Shown here: positions 12,201-24,749 of the stretch, one piece after another | How the letters are laid out: each line of letters starts with the position of its first letter | Position numbering within the stretch: the first letter of the stretch is position 1 | Source: Sipunculus nudus | Taxonomy: Eukaryota; Annelida; Sipuncula; Golfingiida; Sipunculidae | Length of the DNA: 64,000 bases | Assembly (NCBI GenBank): GCA_026874595.1 | Contig: CM049306.1 | Span: 65,232,019-65,296,018, forward strand | Direction of reading: 5' to 3' | Program-made: the position numbers and the translations under genes | Notes under the pieces: generated by a model | What the model saw: the letters and a program-made list of their open reading frames with translations, nothing else | What the model was told of the DNA's origin: nothing | Databases searched by the model: none

Positions 12201-15200
12201 GGGCGCTGCACTGCAACCCCGTACCTACTATCATTGTTTAACCATATCTCCAAAACTACACATGTTAGGTACATAAACTGTACACCATATGAATTGGCGT
12301 TTCATGGCCTTTCTGCCCATGACCTCTTTTGTTTAATCATACACGGTCCCCACAAATTTTAGCAACTTTGTAAAAATTAAAACCCGCATGCACAAATACA
12401 TATGCCATCACGCATGCATGCACGCGTTTTAGTATGAAAGACAGACACGCTTTCCCGTGACTGCAAAAATTATAGCGTTCGCCGTATAAAATAAGTGACC
12501 ACAGGCACTCTTTGCGGGCCGGTTTGCCATTTCTGTCGCGTTATAGTTTATTGCTTGCCGGAATCAGAGATTTCGACAAGTATGTTGATCAGTTCCGTTT
12601 GTTTGTTTGTCTGTATGTCCCCGCTCTACAGGCCACAATTTTGCACCAATCGTCCTGATACTTATAGATAGAGTGTATAATCGGTTCTTCTCGGAGCCTA
12701 TTGTTTTTGGTCATGATCGGTCAAGGGTCAAGGTCAGGGTCACCAAAAAGCTCAAAAACGGTTTTTTCTTCATACCTTCGTCAAAAATAGCCGTAGGCAC
12801 CTAATCTGTAGCCCGTTTTATTTGCCACTGCATGGCCACTTCCAACACTGCAAAATTGCCTCATTTCGCTGTTACCATGGTTACGCAATTTTGGGGAGAA
12901 ATCATGGAATTTCGTGATATTTTTCAAATTTGCAGCAATTTTACTGATTCTGAGATATTTTATGTAACATAAGAATATCTCGAAACGGGTTTTTCAGATT
13001 TTGGAAATGGCCGCCAGGGGGCGTTGCAGATGAAAAAACATGAAAATTTGTTTTGGTGCTATACCTCCAGAACTATTAAACATTGGGCCATTTCCATCAC
13101 AGCACCTTAAACTAGGGTCCATGGGCTTATTTTTGCGCATAGGTGCCAAAGTGCGCTATTGCCAGATTTCTCTATTTTTGGGGTAAAACCTTTGAATTTT
13201 GAAAATATGCAGTTTTCAGCTTCTAACTCTGTCAGTTTTTATGCTAGAGAGGTCAAAATTTTTGCATCTTGTAGCCCTTGGTGAGTTCTCGGTGATCCAA
13301 CCAAAAATCTTGCAAAATCTCGCACCGTTTCTCGTCGAATGAGATTTCGCGATTTCACGGTGACATGCCCTATAGGCCACAGATATGCAGGCACCCATTT
13401 GAAACTGATACATGTTACGTCATAGACTAATATCTCGAAAGCAATTGTTTAGTTTTTGGAAAATTTCCGCTAGGGGGCGCTGCACTGCAACCCCGTACCT
13501 ACTATCATTGTTTAACCATATCTCCAAAACTACACATGTTAGGTACATAAACTGTACACCATATGAATTGGCGTTTCATGGCCTTTCTGCCCATGACCTC
13601 TTTTGTTTAATCATACACGGTCCCCACAAATTTTAGCAACTTTGTAAAAATTAAAACCCGCATGCACAAATACATATGCCATCACGCATGCATGCACGCG
13701 TTTTAGTATGAAAGACAGACACGCTTTCCCGTGACTGCAAAAATTATAGCGTTCGCCGTATAAAATAAGTGACCACAGGCACTCTTTGCGGGCCGGTTTG
13801 CCATTTCTGTCGCGTTATAGTTTATTGCTTGCCGGAATCAGAGATTTCGACAAGTATGTTGATCAGTTCCGTTTGTTTGTTTGTCTGTATGTCCCCGCTC
13901 TACAGGCCACAATTTTGCACCAATCGTCCTGATACTTATAGATAGAGTGTATAATCGGTTCTTCTCGGAGCCTATTGTTTTTGGTCATGATCGGTCAAGG
14001 GTCAAGGTCAGGGTCACCAAAAAGCTCAAAAACGGTTTTTTCTTCATACCTTCGTCAAAAATAGCCGTAGGCACCTAATCTGTAGCCCGTTTTATTTGCC
14101 ACTGCATGGCCACTTCCAACACTGCAAAATTGCCTCATTTCGCTGTTACCATGGTTACGCAATTTTGGGGAGAAATCATGGAATTTCGTGATATTTTTCA
14201 AATTTGCAGCAATTTTACTGATTCTGAGATATTTTATGTAACATAAGAATATCTCGAAACGGGTTTTTCAGATTTTGGAAATGGCCGCCAGGGGGCGTTG
14301 CAGATGAAAAAACATGAAAATTTGTTTTGGTGCTATACCTCCAGAACTATTAAACATTGGGCCATTTCCATCACAGCACCTTAAACTAGGGTCCATGGGC
14401 TTATTTTTGCGCATAGGTGCCAAAGTGCGCTATTGCCAGATTTCTCTATTTTTGGGGTAAAACCTTTGAATTTTGAAAATATGCAGTTTTCAGCTTCTAA
14501 CTCTGTCAGTTTTTATGCTAGAGAGGTCAAAATTTTTGCATCTTGTAGCCCTTGGTGAGTTCTCGGTGATCCAACCAAAAATCTTGCAAAATCTCGCACC
14601 GTTTCTCGTCGAATGAGATTTCGCGATTTCACGGTGACATGCCCTATAGGCCACAGATATGCAGGCACCCATTTGAAACTGATACATGTTACGTCATAGA
14701 CTAATATCTCGAAAGCAATTGTTTAGTTTTTGGAAAATTTCCGCTAGGGGGCGCTGCACTGCAACCCCGTACCTACTATCATTGTTTAACCATATCTCCA
14801 AAACTACACATGTTAGGTACATAAACTGTACACCATATGAATTGGCGTTTCATGGCCTTTCTGCCCATGACCTCTTTTGTTTAATCATACACGGTCCCCA
14901 CAAATTTTAGCAACTTTGTAAAAATTAAAACCCGCATGCACAAATACATATGCCATCACGCATGCATGCACGCGTTTTAGTATGAAAGACAGACACGCTT
15001 TCCCGTGACTGCAAAAATTATAGCGTTCGCCGTATAAAATAAGTGACCACAGGCACTCTTTGCGGGCCGGTTTGCCATTTCTGTCGCGTTATAGTTTATT
15101 GCTTGCCGGAATCAGAGATTTCGACAAGTATGTTGATCAGTTCCGTTTGTTTGTTTGTCTGTATGTCCCCGCTCTACAGGCCACAATTTTGCACCAATCG

Positions 15201-18200
15201 TCCTGATACTTATAGATAGAGTGTATAATCGGTTCTTCTCGGAGCCTATTGTTTTTGGTCATGATCGGTCAAGGGTCAAGGTCAGGGTCACCAAAAAGCT
15301 CAAAAACGGTTTTTTCTTCATACCTTCGTCAAAAATAGCCGTAGGCACCTAATCTGTAGCCCGTTTTATTTGCCACTGCATGGCCACTTCCAACACTGCA
15401 AAATTGCCTCATTTCGCTGTTACCATGGTTACGCAATTTTGGGGAGAAATCATGGAATTTCGTGATATTTTTCAAATTTGCAGCAATTTTACTGATTCTG
15501 AGATATTTTATGTAACATAAGAATATCTCGAAACGGGTTTTTCAGATTTTGGAAATGGCCGCCAGGGGGCGTTGCAGATGAAAAAACATGAAAATTTGTT
15601 TTGGTGCTATACCTCCAGAACTATTAAACATTGGGCCATTTCCATCACAGCACCTTAAACTAGGGTCCATGGGCTTATTTTTGCGCATAGGTGCCAAAGT
15701 GCGCTATTGCCAGATTTCTCTATTTTTGGGGTAAAACCTTTGAATTTTGAAAATATGCAGTTTTCAGCTTCTAACTCTGTCAGTTTTTATGCTAGAGAGG
15801 TCAAAATTTTTGCATCTTGTAGCCCTTGGTGAGTTCTCGGTGATCCAACCAAAAATCTTGCAAAATCTCGCACCGTTTCTCGTCGAATGAGATTTCGCGA
15901 TTTCACGGTGACATGCCCTATAGGCCACAGATATGCAGGCACCCATTTGAAACTGATACATGTTACGTCATAGACTAATATCTCGAAAGCAATTGTTTAG
16001 TTTTTGGAAAATTTCCGCTAGGGGGCGCTGCACTGCAACCCCGTACCTACTATCATTGTTTAACCATATCTCCAAAACTACACATGTTAGGTACATAAAC
16101 TGTACACCATATGAATTGGCGTTTCATGGCCTTTCTGCCCATGACCTCTTTTGTTTAATCATACACGGTCCCCACAAATTTTAGCAACTTTGTAAAAATT
16201 AAAACCCGCATGCACAAATACATATGCCATCACGCATGCATGCACGCGTTTTAGTATGAAAGACAGACACGCTTTCCCGTGACTGCAAAAATTATAGCGT
16301 TCGCCGTATAAAATAAGTGACCACAGGCACTCTTTGCGGGCCGGTTTGCCATTTCTGTCGCGTTATAGTTTATTGCTTGCCGGAATCAGAGATTTCGACA
16401 AGTATGTTGATCAGTTCCGTTTGTTTGTTTGTCTGTATGTCCCCGCTCTACAGGCCACAATTTTGCACCAATCGTCCTGATACTTATAGATAGAGTGTAT
16501 AATCGGTTCTTCTCGGAGCCTATTGTTTTTGGTCATGATCGGTCAAGGGTCAAGGTCAGGGTCACCAAAAAGCTCAAAAACGGTTTTTTCTTCATACCTT
16601 CGTCAAAAATAGCCGTAGGCACCTAATCTGTAGCCCGTTTTATTTGCCACTGCATGGCCACTTCCAACACTGCAAAATTGCCTCATTTCGCTGTTACCAT
16701 GGTTACGCAATTTTGGGGAGAAATCATGGAATTTCGTGATATTTTTCAAATTTGCAGCAATTTTACTGATTCTGAGATATTTTATGTAACATAAGAATAT
16801 CTCGAAACGGGTTTTTCAGATTTTGGAAATGGCCGCCAGGGGGCGTTGCAGATGAAAAAACATGAAAATTTGTTTTGGTGCTATACCTCCAGAACTATTA
16901 AACATTGGGCCATTTCCATCACAGCACCTTAAACTAGGGTCCATGGGCTTATTTTTGCGCATAGGTGCCAAAGTGCGCTATTGCCAGATTTCTCTATTTT
17001 TGGGGTAAAACCTTTGAATTTTGAAAATATGCAGTTTTCAGCTTCTAACTCTGTCAGTTTTTATGCTAGAGAGGTCAAAATTTTTGCATCTTGTAGCCCT
17101 TGGTGAGTTCTCGGTGATCCAACCAAAAATCTTGCAAAATCTCGCACCGTTTCTCGTCGAATGAGATTTCGCGATTTCACGGTGACATGCCCTATAGGCC
17201 ACAGATATGCAGGCACCCATTTGAAACTGATACATGTTACGTCATAGACTAATATCTCGAAAGCAATTGTTTAGTTTTTGGAAAATTTCCGCTAGGGGGC
17301 GCTGCACTGCAACCCCGTACCTACTATCATTGTTTAACCATATCTCCAAAACTACACATGTTAGGTACATAAACTGTACACCATATGAATTGGCGTTTCA
17401 TGGCCTTTCTGCCCATGACCTCTTTTGTTTAATCATACACGGTCCCCACAAATTTTAGCAACTTTGTAAAAATTAAAACCCGCATGCACAAATACATATG
17501 CCATCACGCATGCATGCACGCGTTTTAGTATGAAAGACAGACACGCTTTCCCGTGACTGCAAAAATTATAGCGTTCGCCGTATAAAATAAGTGACCACAG
17601 GCACTCTTTGCGGGCCGGTTTGCCATTTCTGTCGCGTTATAGTTTATTGCTTGCCGGAATCAGAGATTTCGACAAGTATGTTGATCAGTTCCGTTTGTTT
17701 GTTTGTCTGTATGTCCCCGCTCTACAGGCCACAATTTTGCACCAATCGTCCTGATACTTATAGATAGAGTGTATAATCGGTTCTTCTCGGAGCCTATTGT
17801 TTTTGGTCATGATCGGTCAAGGGTCAAGGTCAGGGTCACCAAAAAGCTCAAAAACGGTTTTTTCTTCATACCTTCGTCAAAAATAGCCGTAGGCACCTAA
17901 TCTGTAGCCCGTTTTATTTGCCACTGCATGGCCACTTCCAACACTGCAAAATTGCCTCATTTCGCTGTTACCATGGTTACGCAATTTTGGGGAGAAATCA
18001 TGGAATTTCGTGATATTTTTCAAATTTGCAGCAATTTTACTGATTCTGAGATATTTTATGTAACATAAGAATATCTCGAAACGGGTTTTTCAGATTTTGG
18101 AAATGGCCGCCAGGGGGCGTTGCAGATGAAAAAACATGAAAATTTGTTTTGGTGCTATACCTCCAGAACTATTAAACATTGGGCCATTTCCATCACAGCA

Positions 18201-19783
18201 CCTTAAACTAGGGTCCATGGGCTTATTTTTGCGCATAGGTGCCAAAGTGCGCTATTGCCAGATTTCTCTATTTTTGGGGTAAAACCTTTGAATTTTGAAA
18301 ATATGCAGTTTTCAGCTTCTAACTCTGTCAGTTTTTATGCTAGAGAGGTCAAAATTTTTGCATCTTGTAGCCCTTGGTGAGTTCTCGGTGATCCAACCAA
18401 AAATCTTGCAAAATCTCGCACCGTTTCTCGTCGAATGAGATTTCGCGATTTCACGGTGACATGCCCTATAGGCCACAGATATGCAGGCACCCATTTGAAA
18501 CTGATACATGTTACGTCATAGACTAATATCTCGAAAGCAATTGTTTAGTTTTTGGAAAATTTCCGCTAGGGGGCGCTGCACTGCAACCCCGTACCTACTA
18601 TCATTGTTTAACCATATCTCCAAAACTACACATGTTAGGTACATAAACTGTACACCATATGAATTGGCGTTTCATGGCCTTTCTGCCCATGACCTCTTTT
18701 GTTTAATCATACACGATCCCCACAAATTTTAGCAACTTTGTAAAAATTAAAACCCGCATGCACAAATACATATGCCATCACGCATGCATGCACGCGTTTT
18801 AGTATGAAAGACAGACACGCTTTCCCGTGACTGCAAAAATTATAGCGTTCGCCGTATAAAATAAGTGACCACAGGCACTCTTTGCGGGCCGGTTTGCCAT
18901 TTCTGTCGCGTTATAGTTTATTGCTTGCCGGAATCAGAGATTTCGACAAGTATGTTGATCAGTTCCGTTTGTTTGTTTGTCTGTATGTCCCCGCTCTACA
19001 GGCCACAATTTTGCACCAATCGTCCTGATACTTATAGATAGAGTGTATAATCGGTTCTTCTCGGAGCCTATTGTTTTTGGTCATGATCGGTCAAGGGTCA
19101 AGGTCAGGGTCACCAAAAAGCTCAAAAACGGTTTTTTCTTCATACCTTCGTCAAAAATAGCCGTAGGCACCTAATCTGTAGCCCGTTTTATTTGCCACTG
19201 CATGGCCACTTCCAACACTGCAAAATTGCCTCATTTCGCTGTTACCATGGTTACGCAATTTTGGGGAGAAATCATGGAATTTCGTGATATTTTTCAAATT
19301 TGCAGCAATTTTACTGATTCTGAGATATTTTATGTAACATAAGAATATCTCGAAACGGGTTTTTCAGATTTTGGAAATGGCCGCCAGGGGGCGTTGCAGA
19401 TGAAAAAACATGAAAATTTGTTTTGGTGCTATACCTCCAGAACTATTAAACATTGGGCCATTTCCATCACAGCACCTTAAACTAGGGTCCATGGGCTTAT
19501 TTTTGCGCATAGGTGCCAAAGTGCGCTATTGCCAGATTTCTCTATTTTTGGGGTAAAACCTTTGAATTTTGAAAATATGCAGTTTTCAGCTTCTAACTCT
19601 GTCAGTTTTTATGCTAGAGAGGTCAAAATTTTTGCATCTTGTAGCCCTTGGTGAGTTCTCGGTGATCCAACCAAAAATCTTGCAAAATCTCGCACCGTTT
19701 CTCGTCGAATGAGATTTCGCGATTTCACGGTGACATGCCCTATAGGCCACAGATATGCAGGCACCCATTTGAAACTGATACAT
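9254..19783 (+). repeat. Near-identical tandem satellite, 1274-bp unit, 8.27 copies
   Basis: Units start at 9254, 10528, 11802, 13076, 14350, 15624, 16898 and 18172, with a partial ninth from 19446 to 19783, all spaced exactly 1274. The only difference noticed is A instead of G at 18716. Each unit holds two CTCF-like cores (first copy 9645-9662 and 10463-10481), an imperfect CCATGG palindrome (about 10326), a GGTCAAGGGTCAAGGTCA string (about 10170), a TTTG/TCTG tract and CTCG-rich inverted motifs. The unit is thus an amplified member of the mosaic family found further right, in the plus orientation. Each unit contains three frames of 65-74 codons that show no sign of being genes. The array begins in the gap, so copy number is a minimum. 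Confidence 0.97.
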
Positions 19784-20040
19784 ACCACGAAGACACGTGC
19801 AATTGCCGCAAGTGGCGACAGGGTCCTTACGGTGGGCAGCCGGCGTGTGCAGCGGTGCGTGTCGGTCTTTCCGGGCCCTATCTATTATCATACATGTTGG
19901 AGGCACAGTCCAGACTTTATTCATTGTATTACTTGCCGGAAATCTTCGATTTTCGAAAGCATGTTGGTCACCCGTGTATGTTTGTTCCTTCATCTTATGT
20001 ATCGTACTAATATCTCAAAAATTATTTTTCATTTTCCCGA
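19784..20040 (+). repeat. GC-richer junction module, inverted relative exists at 63.2-63.56 kb
   Basis: Identity with the satellite stops after GAAACTGATACAT and a different, GC-richer sequence follows (CGCAAGTGGCGACAGGGTCC, then GGTGGGCAGCCGGCGTGTGC). The same words appear reverse-complemented at about 63430-63560, and the CTTGCCGGAAATCTTCGATT hairpin piece at about 19930 matches the 62-bp minisatellite at 63.2 kb. The overlapping frames here are artefacts of the module. The end of the satellite thus marks a switch between family members, not a return to unique DNA. Confidence 0.75.
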
Positions 20041-20640
20041 TATGGCTGCTAGGGGGCGCTGCACTTGACCCTTCCAAAAAAATCAGTGTTTGAACATATT
20101 TCCGTAAGAGTAAACCTATATTACACAAACTATAGCTTATTTTCTTTCTCTTGGTCTTCTTCAAAACATGGTCAAGTCACCTGGTCTCCATCTAGTGTCA
20201 CTTTGTCAGTATGTCTGTCTGTTTGTCATTTATCCTCATATTCGCCTGCTTGCTAGTTTTTGCACTTTAGATATAGCAATCAACAAGTCAGATATGTGGA
20301 CGAATCCTTTTGAAACTATTACATCTTATGTCATACACTAATATCACGAAACGCATTTGTCGTCTTCAGGATATGTCCACTAGAGGGCGCTGCAGTCGAA
20401 CATATCCAGTATATCATTATTTGGCCATATCTCCAAAATTATAAGCCTCAATTACATAAACTATAGCTTATTTTCTTCCCTCTGAGTCTTCTCCATAACC
20501 TGATTAAGTCATCTTGTCTCCATCTTGTGTCCCTTTGTAAGTTTGTCTGTTTGTTTGTCAGTTGTCCTCAAATTCGCCGGCTTTTTGGTTCTTGAGTCTC
20601 ACTGATAGCATTCTACAGGCCACCGTTTTGAAAGGATCAT
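20041..20640 (+). repeat. ~330-bp mosaic modules, plus orientation
   Basis: Two modules with the order: TAATATCTCGAAACG, CTCF-like core, GGCCATATCTCCAAAA, CATAAACTATAGCTTATTTTC, TCTTCTCCATAACCTG, TTTGTCAGT tetranucleotide tract, TTCTACAGGCCAC. No coding potential. The second module is interrupted near its end by the hairpin-ended element that follows. Confidence 0.85.
20377..20392 (+). promoter_or_regulatory. Full match to the CTCF core consensus, CCACTAGAGGGCGCTG
   Basis: All 16 positions fit the published vertebrate/fly core CCASYAGRKGGCRSTR as I remember it. Most other modules have G at the third position (CCGCTAGGGGGCGCTG) or one other mismatch. Binding is inferred from the motif only. 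Confidence 0.5.
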
Positions 20641-20644
20641 TTTT

Positions 20645-21880
20645 AGTTCAGCTGACTTTCAGTCATGCTGGGCTATAGCGATGGGTCTTTGTCCGTCGTC
20701 CTTCCATCTGTCCATCCTGCTGACCGGCCGTCCGTCTGTTAGCAGGGCACAAATCGTAACTGTACGGGCTAGGGTCATGAACCCTATGTAGTCTTAGAGG
20801 TTCTAAAATGATCTCCTTGCAAACCTGAAATTAGGTCACTGACCTATATTCTCGAAGTTACAGGGTGTGTATGCACCCCCCAGAAATAATTCTTTTAGCT
20901 AAAATTTTCATCCAAAACCTTCCATCTTTCACATACAGCTCATCTACCAACAGGGGAAGAACCATAATTATTTTGAAGTCAACAGGTCAAAGGTCAAGGT
21001 CACAGGAGTCCCTTTATTTAATGCCTGTGGATGCATTTTAAGCCAAATCTTTCATCCCAATTCTTTGAACTTTTACATATATTTCACCTACTAAGAGGGA
21101 GAAGAATCCTATAGATTTTTAGGTCACAAGATCAAAGATCAGGGTCACAGGATCCAATTTTTTTAAAAGGTTGTGAAAACATTTCAAGCTAGACATTTCA
21201 TTCCAAACTTCCCAGCACTGATATCGCTTCTCTGCCAACAGGGGAAAAGACCTGTTGAATTTGAGGTCAAATGTGAAGTTCACTGCACCCATTTTTTGTG
21301 TGGAGTCATTTTCAGGAAACTTTTCAATCTATACCTTCCATTTGTCATATATGGCTGACCTACCAATAGGGGAAGAAGCCTATCGATGTCGAGTTCAAAA
21401 GGTCAAAGGTCAAGGACACATTACTTAATTATTCTAAATGGTTGTGAACATTTTGCAAGTGAAACTGTTCAACCCAAACCTTCAGTCTTTCACATATGCC
21501 ATATCTATGCATCACTCAATTTGGTTCAAACTTCATATTTATAAGCATCCGTTTCTCAATAAATCTTGCATGGATTTCCTTGATTTTTGCTATATATTTT
21601 GATCTTATATTTGCCCTTTTTGTTGTTTCTTTTGAGACTGACAGGTATCAAGCAAGCTATGGGAATAGTTACCGATAGCTTAACAATCATTCATTTTTCC
21701 TAAGACCATCAAGTCACTGTGTTTTAACCAGACATAGGTGATGTATATTTCTGTTGTCGTAGAAAATTTCAAAATATTGGCAAATTGGTTCTTCAAAATG
21801 TGACTGGAAGTTGTGAATCTCAGCCCATGATGTGGCAGGTCATGCTTGGCAGCTGAGCGTCATGACCCATGGGTCACTTG
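20645..21880 (+). mobile_element. Hairpin-ended non-autonomous element, copy 1 (diverged)
   Basis: It starts AGTTCAGCTGACTTTCAGTC and ends in the palindrome GACCCATGGGTC followed by ACTTG. It lies inside a ~330-bp module: the left flank GAAAGGATCATTTT and right flank TTAAACTATTACATCTTA join into the continuous GAATCCTTTTGAAACTATTAC seen at about 20305 and in other modules. The element is therefore a later insertion at a T run. Its interior has three or four weak repeats of about 190 bp, each with AACAGGGGAAGA-like and AGGTCAAAGGTCAAGGTCAC-like words. It has no transposase and no credible ORF; a 61-codon frame at 21173 looks like chance. The superfamily is not identified. Confidence 0.7.
20984..20996 (+). 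promoter_or_regulatory. Perfect DR1 nuclear-receptor-like repeat AGGTCAAAGGTCA
   Basis: Two AGGTCA half-sites in the same direction separated by one base, the arrangement known for RXR/HNF4/COUP-type receptors, followed directly by AGGTCA again. The motif recurs in several families here, so it may simply be a hitch-hiking repeat sequence. Confidence 0.35.
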
Positions 21881-22560
21881 TTAAACTATTACATCTTACA
21901 TCTTACAGTAATATCTCGAAACAGATTATTCATTTTCTGGATATTGCCAATAGGGGGCGTTGCACTCGCCTCTCCCCTATATATATTTCTTTGCCATATC
22001 TACAAAACTATAAACTTCAATTACAAACACTATGACTTATTGTCTTCCTTTGAATCTTCTCCATAATCTGAGTTAGTCATCTGGTCTTATTCTTGTGTCA
22101 CTTTTTCAGTATGTCTGTCTGTTTGTCAGTGATCCTCTATTTCACCTGCTTGCTGGATCTTGCGTCTTACAGTTAGCAATCTTCAGGCCACAGTTTTTCA
22201 GTATGTCTGTTTGTTTGTCAGTGATCCTCATTTTCGCCTGATTGCTGGATCTTGCGTCTTACAGTTAGCAATCTTCAGGCCACAGTTTTGAAGGAATCCT
22301 TTTGGAATTGGAACATCTCTTACAATAATATATACATTTTGGAACATTTCTTACAATAATATCTCAAAAGAAATTTTTTAATTTTTGGGATATGGCCGCT
22401 AGGGGATGCTGCGGTAGAGCCTCCACACCATATCATTTTTTGGCCATATCTCCGACATTATAAACTCTACCTTCACTTGTAGTCTGTTTTCTCAGGTGTG
22501 TCAGTATATTTGTCTGTTTTGAGCTATGTCTGATTTCATGTTCTTTTGTGTGATATATGT
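21881..22560 (+). repeat. ~330-bp mosaic modules resume, plus orientation
   Basis: Host module sequence continues directly after the insertion (AAACTATTACATCTTACA), with CTCF-like cores at about 21946 (CCAATAGGGGGCGTTGCA) and a decayed one at about 22397 (CCGCTAGGGGATGCTGCG). A ~100-bp stretch with TCAGTATGTCTGT and AGCAATCTTCAGGCCACAG is directly duplicated at about 22107-22285. Several overlapping short frames are not genes. Confidence 0.8.
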
Positions 22561-23200
22561 CGTTCAACAGGCCAAACGTTCCAGCAATCGCTTTAAAAGT
22601 CATTCAATTGATAGAAAACCGTCAGTTTGTCCTGTTTCTCCATTTGTCTGTCATTTAAGTCCGGCAAGCTCTCGACCTATGGTCGTCTAGTTTGTTTGTT
22701 TGTTTGTTTGTTTGTTTGTCTGTGGACTCTCTACAGGCCACACTTTTGCAGCAATTGCTTTCAAACTGACACAGCTGGTCAAGAATCAAAATTCCAGGAA
22801 GCCTATTGTTTTTGGTCAATATAGGTCAAAGGTCAAGGTCAAGGTCATCAGAAGTATACAAAACGGTTTTTTCTTCATATCTTTGTTACTATTATTGGTA
22901 TCTTCTTCAAACATAGCTCATTTTAATCGTCATTCCAAGGCCTTTCTTCTGGTGTGTAGCTGCTTCAAATTGGCCGTAACCATGGTTACGAATTTTTGGG
23001 AAAAAGTCATGATATTCTGAAATAAGGGGTCTTATTTTTCTAACTTTGTCAGTTTTAAAGCTAGAGAGGTCTAGTTTTTTGCATCAGGTAGCATTTAACA
23101 AGTACTGCAAGATTTTATTACAGGTCTCGCGATATCTCGTATAATATCTCGTCAAACGAGATATTTCGAAATTTCAGTAATCTTGCCCTGGAGGTCACAG
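22561..23200 (+). repeat. Long mosaic module with GGTCA string, CCATGG palindrome and CTCG motifs
   Basis: In order: TCCGGCAAGCTCTCGACC junction hairpin (about 22663), (GTTT)n tract (22690-22718), CTCTACAGGCCACACTTTTGC, DR1-like GGTCA string (22823-22850), ACAAAACGGTTTTTTCTTC, perfect 14-bp palindrome GTAACCATGGTTAC (about 22977-22990), TTTTGCATCAGGTAGCATTT, and an inverted motif TCTCGTCAAACGAGA (about 23147). The frames at 22627 and 22700 are antisense or sense readings of the tetranucleotide tract. A close second copy follows at 24750-25290. Confidence 0.85.
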
Positions 23201-24749
23201 TTATGCAGGAATCTTTTTGAAACTGACATATCGTAAGTCCTACACTATTATCTCGAAATTGTTTTTCCATTTTTGGAATGCAGCCGCTAGGTGGCGGTGT
23301 ATGCAAACCTCCCCAACATATCATGTTTTGGCCATATCTCCAAATTTGTGAGCCTCAATTACATAAATTATAGCTTATTTTCATCCTCTGAGTCTTTTCT
23401 AAATCCTGGTGTAGTCATTTCGACTCAATCTTGAGTCACTTTGTCAGTGTGTCCGTCTGTTTCTCAGTTTTCATCAAATTTGCCTGCTTACCGGTTCTGG
23501 CGTCTCACATATAGCATTCTACAGGTCACAGTTTTGCAGGAATCTTTTGAAACTGACATATCGTAAGTCCTACACTATTATCTCGAAATTGTTTTCCCAT
23601 TTTTTGAATGCGGCCGCTAGGGGGCGCTATATGCAAACCTCCCCAACATACCATGTTTTGGCCATATCTGCAAAACTGCAAGCCTCAATTACATAAACTA
23701 TAGCTTATTTTCTTCCTCTGGGTCTTTCCAAAAACCTGGTGTATTCATTTGGTATCAATCTTGAGTCACTTTGTCTGTGTGTCCGTCTGTTTCTCAGTTG
23801 TCCTAAAATTCGCTTGCTTCCCGATTCTTGCGTCTCACATATAGCATTCTACAGGTCACAGTTTAGAAAAAAATCCTTTTAAAACTATTACATCTTATGT
23901 CTTACACTAATATCTCGAAACGGATTTTTCATTTTCCAGAATTGGCCGCTAGGGGGCGGTGCACTCAAACTTGCACAACATATCATTTTTTGGCCATATC
24001 TCCAAAACTATAAACCTCATTTACATAAACTATAGCTTATTTTCTTCCTCTGGGTCTTTCCAAAAACCTGATGTATTCATTTGGTCTCAATCTTGAGTCA
24101 CTTTGTCTGTGTGTCCGTCTGTTTCTCAGTTGTCCTCAAATTCGCTTGATTGCCGGTTCTTGTGTCTCACATATTGCATTCTACAGGCCACAGTTTTGAA
24201 AAAATCCTTTTAAAACTATTATATCTTATGTCTAACACTAATATCTCGAAACCGATATTTCATTTTCCAGAATTGGCCGCCAGGGGGCGGTGCACTCAAA
24301 CTTGCACAACATATCATTTTTTGGCCATATCTCCAAAACTATTAACCTCATTTACATAAACTATAGCTTATTATCTTCCTCTGAGGTTTCTCCATAACAT
24401 CATTAAGTCATCTCTTCTCAATCTTGGGTCAGTTTGTCAGTATATTTGTCTGTTTGTCAGCTGTCCTCAATTTCGCCTGCTTCCTGGTTCTTGCGTCTCA
24501 CATGTAGCATTCTACTGGCCACAGTTTGGCAGGAATCGTTTTGTAAATTACACTTGTCATATATCGTGATGATATCTGGAAGTCCTATGTTTATTATTCA
24601 AATAAGTCAAAGGTCAAGGTCAAGGTGATCAAAATATATCAAAATCTTATTTTCTTTAGAACTTTGTTAATATTGGTTCTTTCTTCACAAACTATGGATT
24701 ATTTTCTTTCACTTTGACACTGCTCGTTCATCTGACTAACTTTACATCA
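23201..24749 (+). repeat. Tandem ~330-bp modules, plus orientation
   Basis: TTCTACAGGYCACAG anchors recur at about 23517, 23848 and 24178, a period of about 330. CTCF-like cores lie at about 23283 (CCGCTAGGTGGCGGTG), 23612 (CCGCTAGGGGGCGCTA), 23946 (CCGCTAGGGGGCGGTG) and 24278 (CCGCCAGGGGGCGGTG). The last part, after 24500, carries GTCAAAGGTCAAGGTCAAGG and runs into the next junction hairpin. Flanks differ between modules while the 16-base core stays recognisable. Confidence 0.85.

Noticed and set aside
9394-19174. Three recurring frames of 65, 74 and 65 codons in each 1274-bp unit, candidate multicopy genes
   Set aside because: They are identical only because the satellite units are identical. 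Two overlap on opposite strands, none has a recognisable domain, and diverged relatives of the unit elsewhere do not keep them open.
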